Origin: Candidatus Gastranaerophilales bacterium
GTDB taxonomy: Bacteria; Cyanobacteriota; Vampirovibrionia; Gastranaerophilales; Gastranaerophilaceae
Length of the DNA: 54,636 nt
Direction: 5' to 3'
Assembly (NCBI GenBank): GCA_944322625.1
Contig: CALUPN010000004.1
Span: 1-54,636, forward strand
The position numbers and the translations under genes are program-made. Each line of letters begins with the position of its first letter. Position 1 is the first letter of the stretch. Below are positions 24,619 to 33,600 of this stretch, piece after piece. The notes beneath the pieces were generated by a model that had not been told where the DNA came from, ran no database searches, and saw only the letters and a list, made by a program, of their open reading frames with translations.

Positions 24619-24652
24619 AAAAAAGGAGATTTTGAAATTTCAAAATCTCCTT
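24619..24652 (-). terminator. Terminator of the 48-codon gene
   Basis: A perfect 30-bp palindrome (24623-24652, arms beginning AAGGAGATTTTGAAA) is followed on the minus strand by a run of six T. On the plus strand there is no T run, so it serves the small gene at 24672-24818. Confidence 0.88.
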
Positions 24653-24671
24653 AAAATAAATCTCTTTCCAT

Positions 24672-24818
24672 CTAGCCCATGTAAGCACCTGCTTGCTGTG
24701 CAGCGTAGTCCCAAATATTTGTTTTCTGCAATTTTTCTTGTTCTGTCTCCTGCGGCTTATCTTGGCGAGCCAAATCCGCCCAAACTGGGACATTTCCTTG
24801 TACACCTTGTGTTTCCAT
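24672..24818 (-). CDS. Small 48-residue protein of unknown function
   Basis: An ORF of 48 codons with ATG at 24818, stop TAG at 24674-24672, an AAAGGA ribosome site 8 nt upstream and a dedicated terminator 20 nt downstream. The peptide starts M-E-T-Q-G-V-Q-G-N-V-P-V-W-A-D-L and ends N-I-W-D-Y-A-A-Q-Q-A-G-A-Y-M-G; it is Gln-rich, contains two Trp and no membrane segment. The complete gene architecture makes it likely real. No family is recognised. Confidence 0.65.
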   Translation of the reverse strand: METQGVQGNVPVWADLARQDKPQETEQEKLQKTNIWDYAAQQAGAYMG

Positions 24819-24919
24819 AATTATGTCCTTTCTTTTATATCATCGTTTATATAACTTATATATTTATAAAGTATTTTTGTGAGGACAAATTTCAGTTTTG
24901 GGGATAAATTTTACAAAAC

Positions 24920-26470
24920 TTAACATTTCTTAGCCTTGTTCTTTAAAAGGTAAATAAACGGTATAATAAAAATCATTAGTAACGCAAGAACAGTAAAGAC
25001 ATCAAAAAAGGCGCCTAATCTTGCCTGATTTAGAAGCTGCTTATAAAGCATTCCGTCAGCCTTTCTTGAAGCAACAACTGCGGGATAATAGTGCATAAAT
25101 TTGGCTTGCAGAGCATGAAATTTTACGGCATACATATGATTATGCGGAGCTAAGTTTGCTACAAAATAGTTTTGATAAATCTGTGAAACTCTTGCAATAA
25201 AAGTTGAAGCGGCAGAGGTTGAAACAGCGGTTACAATATTTTTAAATAATGCGTGTAAAGAAGCTGCATCAGCGTTCTTTGATGCAGGAAGCGTCTGAAA
25301 TGAAAGAGCTGTTATCGGAACAAAAGCTGTCGGGACTCCAATACATAAGAGAATATTTGGTAAAATTATGCTCTCCATTGATGAAGTCGGGTTCATCTGC
25401 GTTAACATCAGAACGGATATTGCCATAATTACAAACCCAATTGTTGCAAGAATTCGGCTTTCTACGTATTTAGAGATTTCTCCGACTACCAGCAGACCGA
25501 TTAGGCATATAACTGCTCTTGGAAACATTGTCAAACCTGACATAGACGGGCTGTAGCCTATAAGACTCTGAATAAACATAGGAACAAGAAGCAGGGTTGA
25601 ATATATCATCATATTTATAAAAGAACTGGCTATAGTGCCGAATAAAAAGTTTCGGTCTTTAAATACCCTTATATCAATTACCGGATATTTATATTCAAGC
25701 TCCCAAACATAGAAGAAAACAAATGAGAATATACAAATCCCCGTAAGCCAGCAAATCCAGGTTTCATCAAACCAGTTATGCTGCTGTCCTTTATCAAGAA
25801 CTATCTGCATACATGCCATTGCAATTACAATTGAAGTATATCCGATAATATCAAATTTTTTGTTGTATTTAAGTTTCGGCGGAATATCATCTTCGACTAA
25901 GAACTTAACAAGAATAAGTGATAACAGACATAACGGAATATTGATAATAAAAATCCATTGCCACGAAAAGTTATCAGTTAAATACCCGCCCATAAACGGC
26001 CCTGCAAGCGGAGAAAACATTGCCGCAACACCAAACAAACCCATTGCAACCCCTCTTTGTTCGGGAGGAAAAACCTCAAGCAGAATTGCCTGACATAAAG
26101 GCAGAATACTTCCGCTTCCGATACCTTGAATTAGTCTTGCAAAGATTAGAGATATAAGGTTCGGCGAGATAATACACAGGAAACAGCCGAGAGTAAATAC
26201 AATAATACTGTACATAAAAAGAAGCTTTTTCCCGATTAACCTGACTAAATATCCCGTAACAGGAAGCATTAAACCGCCTGAAATTATATAGCAGGTAATA
26301 ACCGTATTGGTTTCATATTGTGTTGCCCCGTAAAAACCTGCTATATGCGGCTGGCTGACATTAGTTCCGGATGATGCTGCAAGTGCCAGAAATGAAGGCA
26401 GCAGCACCACCATTGCTATTATGTAAGGATTTATTTTTTTGCTATTTTCTATTAAGGCTTCGTCTGACAT
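24920..26470 (-). CDS. emrB: DHA2-family multidrug efflux MFS transporter (EmrB-like)
   Basis: The 516-residue protein has about 14 hydrophobic helices and the DHA2 features G-Y-L-V-R-L-I-G-K-K (motif A, after helix 2) and the helix 5 proline/glycine motif G-P-x-x-G-G-Y. With the adjacent HlyD-type protein and a TolC-like gene it forms a tripartite proton-driven drug efflux pump. It is the last gene of the marR-emrA-emrB operon; one base separates it from emrA. Confidence 0.93.
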   Translation of the reverse strand: MSDEALIENSKKINPYIIAMVVLLPSFLALAASSGTNVSQPHIAGFYGATQYETNTVITCYIISGGLMLPVTGYLVRLIGKKLLFMYSIIVFTLGCFLCIISPNLISLIFARLIQGIGSGSILPLCQAILLEVFPPEQRGVAMGLFGVAAMFSPLAGPFMGGYLTDNFSWQWIFIINIPLCLLSLILVKFLVEDDIPPKLKYNKKFDIIGYTSIVIAMACMQIVLDKGQQHNWFDETWICWLTGICIFSFVFFYVWELEYKYPVIDIRVFKDRNFLFGTIASSFINMMIYSTLLLVPMFIQSLIGYSPSMSGLTMFPRAVICLIGLLVVGEISKYVESRILATIGFVIMAISVLMLTQMNPTSSMESIILPNILLCIGVPTAFVPITALSFQTLPASKNADAASLHALFKNIVTAVSTSAASTFIARVSQIYQNYFVANLAPHNHMYAVKFHALQAKFMHYYPAVVASRKADGMLYKQLLNQARLGAFFDVFTVLALLMIFIIPFIYLLKNKAKKC

Positions 26471-26471
26471 A

Positions 26472-27563
26472 CTATTTAATCTTAACTTTCGGAACTACTG
26501 ACATGCCGGGAACGATATTATAATCTGAAATATCTTCATCAAAAACTATTTTCACAGGAACTCTCTGAACAATTTTTACATAACTTCCAACCGCATTTTC
26601 AGGCGGGAAAAGACTCGATTTTGCGCCTGTTGCACGCTGAATGCTGTCCACATGCGCCTTAAATCTTTTCCCGGGATAAGTATCAACCTTTACTTTAACA
26701 GGCTGTCCCGGCTTCATATTAGTAAGCTGGATTTCTTTAAAATTAGCAACAACCCAGACCTGCTCCGGCACTATATTCATTAAAGGCTGTCCGACATTTA
26801 CGTAATTGCCTTTTTCAACGCTCCTTGCAGCGACTTTTCCGTCCTGCGGCGCATAAATTTTAGTATATGCAAGGTTTAATTTTGCCTGCTCAACTTCCGC
26901 TTCAAGCTTCTTTATTGCAGCTTCATCTGCTTTAGCCTTGGCTTTCCCGGAATCAAGAGCATGCTGCGATGCCATTGAATTCTCCTGCGCTGCGTTATAA
27001 TCAGCTTCTGCAACTTCAAGAGCTGTTTTACTCTTCTCAAAATCCTGCTTAGAAACAATTCCGTCTTTATACAACTCCTTATATCTTTCAAAATCTTTCT
27101 TTGCGAAATCCAATCTTGATGAAGCAGAGCTTATATCTTCAAAAGATTTATTAACCTTAGAAGTACTTTCATCAACCTTCTTTTCTGACATATTCAATCC
27201 AGCCTTAGCTTCCGCTAGCCTTGCTTCTGCTTGAGCCAGGGCTACTTCAAAATCCTTAGGGTCTAATTCCACAAGCAAAGTCCCTGCCTTAACCGGCTGG
27301 TTATCATCAACAAGAAGATTAATAACCGGCGCTGCAACCCTCGGCGCAACTGACACTAAACGCCCTTCCACAAAAGCGTCATCCGTTGACTGAAAATAAG
27401 TAGAATGTATAGCAGCAACAATTCCCAAAATTACAAGAATGATTGCTGTTATTGTCGGAACTATAACCCTTTTCTTTTTATATTCGGGGCGTCTCTTTTT
27501 TAATCTTTTCTTTGCTTCTTTTATAAATTCTTTATCATGTTTATCTTCATGCCTTTTTGCCAT
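26472..27563 (-). CDS. emrA: HlyD-family membrane fusion protein (EmrA-like)
   Basis: The 363-residue adaptor has a basic cytoplasmic N-terminus, one transmembrane helix (about 31-53), a lipoyl half-motif near V-S-V-A-P-R-V-A, a coiled-coil hairpin (about 100-210) rich in Ala/Lys/Glu, the second lipoyl half (I-Y-A-P-Q-D-G-K-V) and a beta-barrel domain. It bridges EmrB and the TolC-like channel. ATG at 27563 is preferred: AGGTG lies 7 nt upstream, while the longer GTG start at 27572 abuts the marR stop and has no ribosome site. Confidence 0.93.
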   Translation of the reverse strand: MAKRHEDKHDKEFIKEAKKRLKKRRPEYKKKRVIVPTITAIILVILGIVAAIHSTYFQSTDDAFVEGRLVSVAPRVAAPVINLLVDDNQPVKAGTLLVELDPKDFEVALAQAEARLAEAKAGLNMSEKKVDESTSKVNKSFEDISSASSRLDFAKKDFERYKELYKDGIVSKQDFEKSKTALEVAEADYNAAQENSMASQHALDSGKAKAKADEAAIKKLEAEVEQAKLNLAYTKIYAPQDGKVAARSVEKGNYVNVGQPLMNIVPEQVWVVANFKEIQLTNMKPGQPVKVKVDTYPGKRFKAHVDSIQRATGAKSSLFPPENAVGSYVKIVQRVPVKIVFDEDISDYNIVPGMSVVPKVKIK

Positions 27564-27572
27564 AATTATCAC

Positions 27573-28031
27573 CTATACTTGAATAATTGTCTTTTTTCTT
27601 ATATTTTCTTCCATTTTGTTTAAAGTGTTTAAGAAAGAGTCGATTTCACCGGCGTCTATTCCTTCAACCGTATCACTCCAGATTTGAAGAATAGTCGGTA
27701 AAAGCTCCTCGCAGACTTTTCGTCCTTTATCCGTTATATATAATTTCTTCACCTGTCTGCCTTCCGCTCCGAGTTCGGAAGTTACATAACCGTTTGTTTC
27801 AAGAATAGTTACAATTCTTGTCATATTAGGTCTGTCTTTATAAGTCATATCCGCTAACTGTCTTAAATACATTCCGTTATTTTCTTTTAGAGCGTATAAA
27901 ACCGTAAACTGCTCAGGTCTTAAATCATACCCCTGTTTTGCAAAAACCTGATTTGCAAAAAGCTTTGATAGCAGACCCGCACGCGACATACGTAACCCTA
28001 TTTTTTGTTTTAGTAAAATTTCTTGTTGCAT
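27573..28031 (-). CDS. MarR-family transcriptional regulator
   Basis: A 152-residue winged-helix repressor: recognition region Y-K-D-R-P-N-M-T-R-I-V-T-I-L-E and wing residues A-E-G-R-Q-V-K-K-L-Y-I-T-D-K-G. It is the first gene of the efflux operon. The ATG at 28031 has AAGGA 7 nt upstream; the longer ORF start at 28052 lies within the palindromic operator and is rejected. It probably represses its own operon and the divergent TolC-like gene through the site at 28041-28062. Confidence 0.93.
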   Translation of the reverse strand: MQQEILLKQKIGLRMSRAGLLSKLFANQVFAKQGYDLRPEQFTVLYALKENNGMYLRQLADMTYKDRPNMTRIVTILETNGYVTSELGAEGRQVKKLYITDKGRKVCEELLPTILQIWSDTVEGIDAGEIDSFLNTLNKMEENIRKKTIIQV

Positions 28032-28040
28032 ATTATTCCT

Positions 28041-28062
28041 TTGTGTTATCATAATAACACAA
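28041..28062. promoter_or_regulatory. MarR-type operator between marR and the TolC-like gene
   Basis: A perfect inverted repeat, TTGTGTTAT-CATA-ATAACACAA (9-bp arms, 4-bp centre), lies in the 48-bp gap between the two start codons. For the rightward gene it covers a -10 (CATAAT 28050-28055, 18 bp from TTGCAT at 28026); for marR it covers TATTAT (16 bp from TTTACA). Binding would block both promoters. Confidence 0.82.
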
Positions 28063-28079
28063 GAAGGATAAGTGTAAAT

Positions 28080-29438
28080 ATGACAATCAAAAAATTTTTT
28101 ACAATTTTAATATTTTTAATTTCACTCCCTGTTTATGCGAGGGAAAGCGTGGATAAACTTACATATGTGAATTTGGATTGGTGGAAAAATTATCATGATG
28201 AAATATTGTTAAACCATCTCCAAACACTTTACAACAATAACCATGACTTAAAAATTGCGGCATTAAAAACAAAACAGTCGGAGGAAAATGTCCGCCTAAT
28301 CGGCTCCAACCAGCTTCCGCAGGCAGGATTTAACGGAAGTTTATCGAGAGTTCTAAGCGGAGCACAGACAGAATTCGGGAATGTCATTATTCCTGAATAT
28401 TCACAAAATGAATTCATGCTCCCGTTGAGTGCATCATACGAAATCGATATCTGGGGGCAGAATTATTTAAACAGAAAAAGTGCAAAGAAGCAGAAAGAAA
28501 TAACCGAACAACAGGAACGGGCAGCTTATATTTATATAACATCAGTGTTTACGGCTGATTATTATAATCTTATAAAAGCAGATGAACTTGAAAAAACACT
28601 GAAAGAAATAATTTCTCTGCAAACCCAAATTGTGAATATGACAGAAAAAAAGTATAATGCGGGGCTTGCGCCTATTAATGAATTATTAAATCAAAAACAG
28701 GTTCTTGTTAAATTTGAACAGGATTTGAATAATATGATAGAAAATAAGAAAGTCTTAAACAATGAACTTATTGTTCTTTTAGGGCTTAATACCGATAAAG
28801 AAATTGAACATGCTTCTTATGATACGATTTCTTATCCTGAAGCACCGGAAGCTTTATCAACTACAATTATTAAATACCGTCCGGATTTAATCAGTTCTGA
28901 AAATTATGCCCAGAAAGCAGGACTTGATGTAAAAACCGCAAGACGGGATTTCCTCCCAAAGTTCTTTCTCTACGGAAATTTAGGATTTAATGCATACCGC
29001 TGGAACAGAATGTTTGCACCGGAAACATTCCTGTCAAACATAGGAATTGCACCAAGCTGGGATATATTTACAGGCGGAGCAAAGCTTGCAAGATACAGAA
29101 TTAATAAATATGAATACAAAAAAGCCGTAGAAAAATATGAAAAAACAGTGCTGACTTCTATTCAGGAAGTTAACGATGCCCTTGTTGCGACTAAAACCGC
29201 AAAAGCCAACTTAAAAAAAGCTGATGAGGATTTCTCGCTGGAGAGGGAAAAACATATTCTTGCAGAAAAACAGTTCACAATAGGCGACTCTTCTAAACTC
29301 GACGAGCTTCAATCAAACGTTAATCTTCTAATTACAAAACAGCGCAATATTACCTCAAAAATAGATAATATTGTAGCAACGATTTCGCTCTACAAAGCAG
29401 TAGGCGGAATTGATTATACAAATCCGGATAACTTATAA
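28080..29438 (+). CDS. TolC/NodT-type outer-membrane efflux protein
   Basis: The 452-residue protein has an N-terminal signal peptide (residues 1 to ~20, K-K-F-F-T-I-L-I-F-L-I-S-L-P-V-Y-A) without a lipobox cysteine, then the duplicated outer-membrane efflux repeats: long Lys/Glu-rich helices alternating with barrel strands such as L-P-L-S-A-S-Y-E-I-D-I-W-G. It is the exit duct for the divergent EmrAB pump. The start at 28080 is chosen because the signal peptide begins there and AAGGA lies ~11 nt upstream; the ORF itself extends to 28023 inside marR. Confidence 0.92.
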   Translation: MTIKKFFTILIFLISLPVYARESVDKLTYVNLDWWKNYHDEILLNHLQTLYNNNHDLKIAALKTKQSEENVRLIGSNQLPQAGFNGSLSRVLSGAQTEFGNVIIPEYSQNEFMLPLSASYEIDIWGQNYLNRKSAKKQKEITEQQERAAYIYITSVFTADYYNLIKADELEKTLKEIISLQTQIVNMTEKKYNAGLAPINELLNQKQVLVKFEQDLNNMIENKKVLNNELIVLLGLNTDKEIEHASYDTISYPEAPEALSTTIIKYRPDLISSENYAQKAGLDVKTARRDFLPKFFLYGNLGFNAYRWNRMFAPETFLSNIGIAPSWDIFTGGAKLARYRINKYEYKKAVEKYEKTVLTSIQEVNDALVATKTAKANLKKADEDFSLEREKHILAEKQFTIGDSSKLDELQSNVNLLITKQRNITSKIDNIVATISLYKAVGGIDYTNPDNL

Positions 29439-29445
29439 CTCCTTA

Positions 29446-29477
29446 AATAAGCTGAAATAAAAATATTTCAGCTTATT
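29446..29477. terminator. Hairpin terminator between convergent TolC-like and SPFH genes
   Basis: AATAAGCTGAAATA and TATTTCAGCTTATT form a 14-bp stem around AAAA. The flanks are only moderately T-rich, but the position, 8 nt after one stop and 14 nt before the other, supports a shared terminator. Confidence 0.75.
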
Positions 29478-29490
29478 CTTTCATTAAAAC

Positions 29491-30285
29491 CTACCTGCCG
29501 GGAGTAACATTAATAAACGGCATTGTGCCCCCAAGCATATATTGTGGCATTTTACCGTCCCATTTTTGAACCGCTTCATACTGAACTAACGATTTATTCT
29601 GGCTTAAAGCGCGGGCACGGATTGCCATTGATTTAGCTTCCGCCTCAGCTGCAATAACTTTTTGTTTAGCCTCTTCTTCTACCTGTACGGTTTTATTTTT
29701 AGCTTTCAGCGCTTCCTGCTCCGCTGTTACCTTGCTCTCAATAGCTCTTTCAAAAACCTCTGAATAATTAATTTCGGTCATTTGAAAATCCGTTACATTA
29801 ATATAGTTATCTTTTAATTGGCCTTGAAGCTTAAACAGAATATCTCCTGTAGCTTTTTCCCTGTTCGCAATCAAATCTTGAGCATTCCATTTGCCGATAA
29901 TATCCTTAATTGTACCTTCTACAACAGGGGTTAAAATTGTGCTCACATAATCCATTCCAACCTCTTGAAACAGTTTATTAACCTTGTCCGGCTGAACATT
30001 ATAATTGATTACATAAGTTATTCTGGCCTGTTGAATATCTTTTGTATAAACGGAGGTGGTTAATGTATTTTTTTGAGTCTTAACATTCATTGTTTTGAAT
30101 TTTTGGATAAAAGGAAATATAAGATGCAGCCCTTCACCGTAACTTTCAGGCTCAACTTCTCCAAGCCTTATTTTAATTCCACGCTCACCCGGGCCTACCA
30201 TAACAAAGGGATTGCACATAACAATAAAACATACCAGAAGGCACAGAACCAATACAGGCATTCCAAAAAACTTTTTGTCCATCAT
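29491..30285 (-). CDS. SPFH/prohibitin-domain membrane protein (HflC/stomatin-like)
   Basis: The 264-residue protein has one N-terminal transmembrane helix (about 8-28), then the SPFH domain (V-G-P-G-E-R-G-I-K-I-R-L-G through about residue 190) and an Ala/Glu/Lys-rich coiled coil (E-A-E-A-K-S-M-A-I-R-A-R). Such proteins form large membrane-bound oligomers that modulate proteases or membrane domains. The start lies at a double ATG with AAAGGAAA upstream. It follows a 63-residue membrane-protein gene by 9 bp. Confidence 0.88.
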   Translation of the reverse strand: MMDKKFFGMPVLVLCLLVCFIVMCNPFVMVGPGERGIKIRLGEVEPESYGEGLHLIFPFIQKFKTMNVKTQKNTLTTSVYTKDIQQARITYVINYNVQPDKVNKLFQEVGMDYVSTILTPVVEGTIKDIIGKWNAQDLIANREKATGDILFKLQGQLKDNYINVTDFQMTEINYSEVFERAIESKVTAEQEALKAKNKTVQVEEEAKQKVIAAEAEAKSMAIRARALSQNKSLVQYEAVQKWDGKMPQYMLGGTMPFINVTPGR

Positions 30286-30294
30286 TTTCCTTTC

Positions 30295-30486
30295 TTATCT
30301 CAAACCGATTAATGCTAATGCGACATAAAGAGCCGCCACTAAAAACACGAAAATCCCAAATAAAATAAGGATTTGCTTCCCGTATTTCTGATAAAGGTTT
30401 TCGCCTGATATATAACAAAGAGTTATAATACAAAGATTTACCAGAATTATGAACGATAAAAGTAATAACAGAACTCTTAAAATCAT
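30295..30486 (-). CDS. Small two-helix membrane protein
   Basis: A 63-residue protein composed of two hydrophobic segments (about 3-27 and 40-60) joined by a short polar loop containing G-E-N-L-Y-Q-K-Y-G-K-Q. AAAGAGAG precedes the ATG by about 6 nt. It directly precedes the SPFH gene and is probably its membrane partner, by analogy with small proteins next to SPFH genes; the function is unknown. Confidence 0.65.
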   Translation of the reverse strand: MILRVLLLLLSFIILVNLCIITLCYISGENLYQKYGKQILILFGIFVFLVAALYVALALIGLR

Positions 30487-30636
30487 TTAAACTCTCTTTC
30501 TTTATTAATTATAAATGAGAATAATTTTTTTAATATCATATGCAAAGAGGATTTTATAGAATATATAACTATTAAGCTATATAGCTGCCATTCCGCAAAG
30601 AAATAAAATGAAAAAATCATAAGTGTTCGAAGTTTA

Positions 30637-30645
30637 TGCTAAAAT
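30637..30645 (+). promoter_or_regulatory. Extended -10 of the RgpF-like gene; leaderless start
   Basis: TGC-TAAAAT, six bases (AAAACT), then ATG at 30652, with no Shine-Dalgarno. Confidence 0.6.
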
Positions 30646-30651
30646 AAAACT

Positions 30652-31599
30652 ATGAAACGACTTTGCGTATTTGCTCACTGGGATAGAGATAATATAATTG
30701 ATGATTATGTTATTTATTACTTAAATGCATTAAAAGAAGTTTGTTCCACAATAATATTTGTTTCTGATTGCAACCTTGAATCAAATGAAATTGCAAAACT
30801 CAATGGAATTATAGACTATGTTATTGCACAAAAACATAATGAATATGATTTTGGTTCATATAAAAGAGGTTTTTTGTTGGCAAAAAAACTAAATCTGGAT
30901 TTTGATGAGCTAATCTTTGCAAACGACTCATGTTACGGGCCTTTTTTTCATCTGGCAGAAATCCTTAATACCAAAGGGGAAGAAAAACAAGGAGATTTCC
31001 GGGGAATATCATGCTGGGACTATATTCCTGTCAAGAAGAACGGTACTTATACACTCAAAAAATGCGACACACATATTCAAAGCTATTTTATGCTTTTTAA
31101 TAAAAATGTTTATACAAGCACCGTGTTTAATAACTTTATCTACAAGATAAAACAATTATCAAATAAATACGAGGTAATAAGAGAATATGAAGCAGGTTTA
31201 AGTAAAGTTCTTATAAATGCGGGTTTTACATCTGCAGTTTTATATAAAAACATTGAACCCAAAAGTAAAAAACCGCAAAACTGTGCTATAGAAAGAATAA
31301 AGGAACAACATTTCCCATTTTTTAAAACAGCTATTTTAAAAAGTGAATACATTTCAGACACTGAAATTATAAAAATTTCCGATCAAATTTCAAAACTAAC
31401 ACAATATAACACCGACTTAATAATAAGACATCTAACACGCATAAGATGCAATATAAAACCACCTAATTTATATAGAAAGATTAGATACAAAATTTTAGGA
31501 AACTGTAACTATAAAATAAAATACTTTGTAATTTTAGCAGAAAAAAGCATATTTAAATTTCTAAACGTCCTTTTCTTTAAGAAACTCCAGAAGTTCTGA
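30652..31599 (+). CDS. Rhamnan-synthesis-F-like (RgpF family) protein
   Basis: The 315-residue protein resembles the RgpF/rhamnan synthesis family: V-F-A-H-W-D-R-D near the start, then H-N-E-Y-D-F-G-S-Y-K-R-G and L-I-F-A-N-D-S-C-Y-G-P-F, which are the conserved core of that family. It probably acts as a glycosyltransferase or accessory in assembly of a cell-surface polysaccharide. It opens the glycan locus and overlaps the convergent GT4 gene by 39 bp at its 3' end, the largest overlap in the window. Confidence 0.82.
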   Translation: MKRLCVFAHWDRDNIIDDYVIYYLNALKEVCSTIIFVSDCNLESNEIAKLNGIIDYVIAQKHNEYDFGSYKRGFLLAKKLNLDFDELIFANDSCYGPFFHLAEILNTKGEEKQGDFRGISCWDYIPVKKNGTYTLKKCDTHIQSYFMLFNKNVYTSTVFNNFIYKIKQLSNKYEVIREYEAGLSKVLINAGFTSAVLYKNIEPKSKKPQNCAIERIKEQHFPFFKTAILKSEYISDTEIIKISDQISKLTQYNTDLIIRHLTRIRCNIKPPNLYRKIRYKILGNCNYKIKYFVILAEKSIFKFLNVLFFKKLQKF

Positions 31600-32766
31600 T
31601 GCACAATTTTGCCAGCTAAACTTTTTTGCCCTAATAAGCCCGCGCTCTGCGCATAACTCTCTGTAAAAGGTATCAAAATACATTTTATGATAGGCTCCTA
31701 TTAACTCTTCATCATTTTCCGGATTAATCTGAATTCCGGCATCTCCTATAACTTCCGGAAGGGATGATGTATTTGAAGTAATTACCGGACAGCCGCATTT
31801 CATAGCTTCCAGAACAGGAAGCCCGAACCCTTCATACAAAGAGGGGTAAATGAACATTAATGCATTTGAATAAAGTTCCGGCAGCTCTTCATCCTTAACA
31901 TAACCCTTCAAAATAATCTTAGATTTATCAAACTCTCCAATTGTTTGGTATAATTCTCGCTCAAACTTTTTCCACACGCCGCCGGCTAATACGAGATACA
32001 AATCATTAATCTTATATCTTTTTATAAACTCAAAAAAGTTTTTTATTGCAAAAATCACATTTTTACGTTTCCCCAAAGTACAGAGTGAAAAAACATATTT
32101 AAACTCCGATGTTTTCTCTGTCTGTTTAAAACTCTCATTTACCCCCAAATATGTAGTCTTGATATTTTCCGGCTTTACCTGCGGAAAATATTTTAAAACA
32201 TCTTGTCTGGTTCTTTCGGAATTTGTTATATAAAAATCTTTGTCATTTATTGAATTATAAACTTTCCAGCTCCAAAGTCTTGGATTTTTTAGACAGTTTT
32301 TGTCCTCAATTATCGGAATTGCATCATGTATCATTCTTACCCTGATTAAATCCGAATCATCTATTTCTTTAGAAGGCGGGGTAAATGGAGCAAAATAAAT
32401 GCGAAACTCTCTAAGAGTTTCTTTATTTTTCTTATTTTTTATATAAAACAAATTTTCATAATACCTTGAAATGCTTAACACTCCGTATATAATTTTACGA
32501 TTTGAATTCCTCACTGCATAATTAAGCCAAGCCCAGAATTTATTTATAATCGAATGCTCTTCTAAAAGCTTTAGTCCTTTAAATTCATCAACATCATCAA
32601 TAATTTTTTTTAAGAAATAATATCGCTTAAAGTTACAAACCAAAACAAGTTCATTATTTTTTCTTAATTCTCTAAAAAGATTTAATGCTACAAAAAAAAC
32701 CCCTGCTCTATGCCCGGATTTATCTAAATAATATGAAAGTTCCGTTGCATCAAATAGAAGCTTCAT
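31561..32766 (-). CDS. Family 4 glycosyltransferase
   Basis: A 401-residue GT-B fold enzyme with the retaining GT4 signature [11 protein letters not shown] (E-x7-E) and [11 protein letters not shown] in the C-terminal donor domain, like mannosyltransferase MtfB-type proteins. The N-terminal [10 protein letters not shown] and the layout match the GT4 at 46369, so they are paralogues. It is the last gene of the leftward glycan operon. Confidence 0.9.
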   Translation of the reverse strand: MKLLFDATELSYYLDKSGHRAGVFFVALNLFRELRKNNELVLVCNFKRYYFLKKIIDDVDEFKGLKLLEEHSIINKFWAWLNYAVRNSNRKIIYGVLSISRYYENLFYIKNKKNKETLREFRIYFAPFTPPSKEIDDSDLIRVRMIHDAIPIIEDKNCLKNPRLWSWKVYNSINDKDFYITNSERTRQDVLKYFPQVKPENIKTTYLGVNESFKQTEKTSEFKYVFSLCTLGKRKNVIFAIKNFFEFIKRYKINDLYLVLAGGVWKKFERELYQTIGEFDKSKIILKGYVKDEELPELYSNALMFIYPSLYEGFGLPVLEAMKCGCPVITSNTSSLPEVIGDAGIQINPENDEELIGAYHKMYFDTFYRELCAERGLIRAKKFSWQNCASELLEFLKEKDV

Positions 32767-33596
32767 TATTTTTGCCCCTTTAAAATTTTTAATACTCTGT
32801 TTCTAATCTTTCGGATTGTAACAAAACAGGAATAGATTATATTCAATGGAAATTTACGCATATCCTCGCATATTCTTTTATATATATCTCTATCACGCCC
32901 TGAATTTGATAAATACTCAGCAAAAGAATATTTTGCAAAATAGTAATTCCTATTTCTAATTAAATTATAGTCCTTTCCGGAAGATGTTATAGAGCCAAAA
33001 TGGTAAAAACAAACTGTATTGGCAACGTAAACCCCATACCCTGCTAGTATTGCACGATATTTTATATCATTATCTTCAAAAAATGCCGGGGAATAATATT
33101 CATCAAAAAGACCTACTTCTTCCAATACATCGCGTCTTGTAATGACGCAAGAAAATACACATTCATCAAAACTTTTTTCGTAATCCTTATGATATATATT
33201 CTTATAAAAACTCAAATATTTATTTTCATCTGTATTGTCAAAATGCGGATTTACATGTCTTGGACTTACAAATGCTACATTGGTCTCTGTTTCAAACACT
33301 TTTTTTCTTTTTTCAAACCAATTAGGATAAAGCAGAATATCATTATTTAAAAATCCGATATATTCACCTTGAGCAATTTCAATCCCCTGATTATTTCCCT
33401 TAGAAAATCCCTGGTTTTCTTTGTTTAAAATAAGCTTTAATCCATCAAGAGTTTTTAAGTATTCTACAGTTCCATCCGTCGAACCGTTATCTACAATAAT
33501 AAGCTCAAAATCTTTAGTATATTTATAAAGACTCTCTATAAATTTTTTTGTGTAGACTAAATTGTTATAAGTTAAAGTAATAATACTTAATTTCAT
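32766..33596 (-). CDS. Family 2 glycosyltransferase
   Basis: The 276-residue inverting GT-A enzyme shows S-I-I-T-L-T-Y-N-N at the N-terminus, V-D-N-G-S-T-D-G, G-F-L-N-N-D as the metal site and F-F-E-D-N-D near residue 170, resembling rhamnosyl/WcaA-type enzymes. It overlaps the next gene by one base. AGGATAG precedes its ATG. Confidence 0.9.
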   Translation of the reverse strand: MKLSIITLTYNNLVYTKKFIESLYKYTKDFELIIVDNGSTDGTVEYLKTLDGLKLILNKENQGFSKGNNQGIEIAQGEYIGFLNNDILLYPNWFEKRKKVFETETNVAFVSPRHVNPHFDNTDENKYLSFYKNIYHKDYEKSFDECVFSCVITRRDVLEEVGLFDEYYSPAFFEDNDIKYRAILAGYGVYVANTVCFYHFGSITSSGKDYNLIRNRNYYFAKYSFAEYLSNSGRDRDIYKRICEDMRKFPLNIIYSCFVTIRKIRNRVLKILKGQK

Positions 33597-33600
33597 TAAA

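Noticed and set aside
24632..24820. 62-codon ORF on the plus strand opposite the 48-codon gene
   Set aside because: It starts within the terminator palindrome and lacks a ribosome site; the minus-strand ORF has a full set of gene signals.
26472..27572. GTG at 27572 as start of emrA
   Set aside because: It abuts the marR stop without a ribosome site, whereas the ATG at 27563 has AGGTG at the correct distance.
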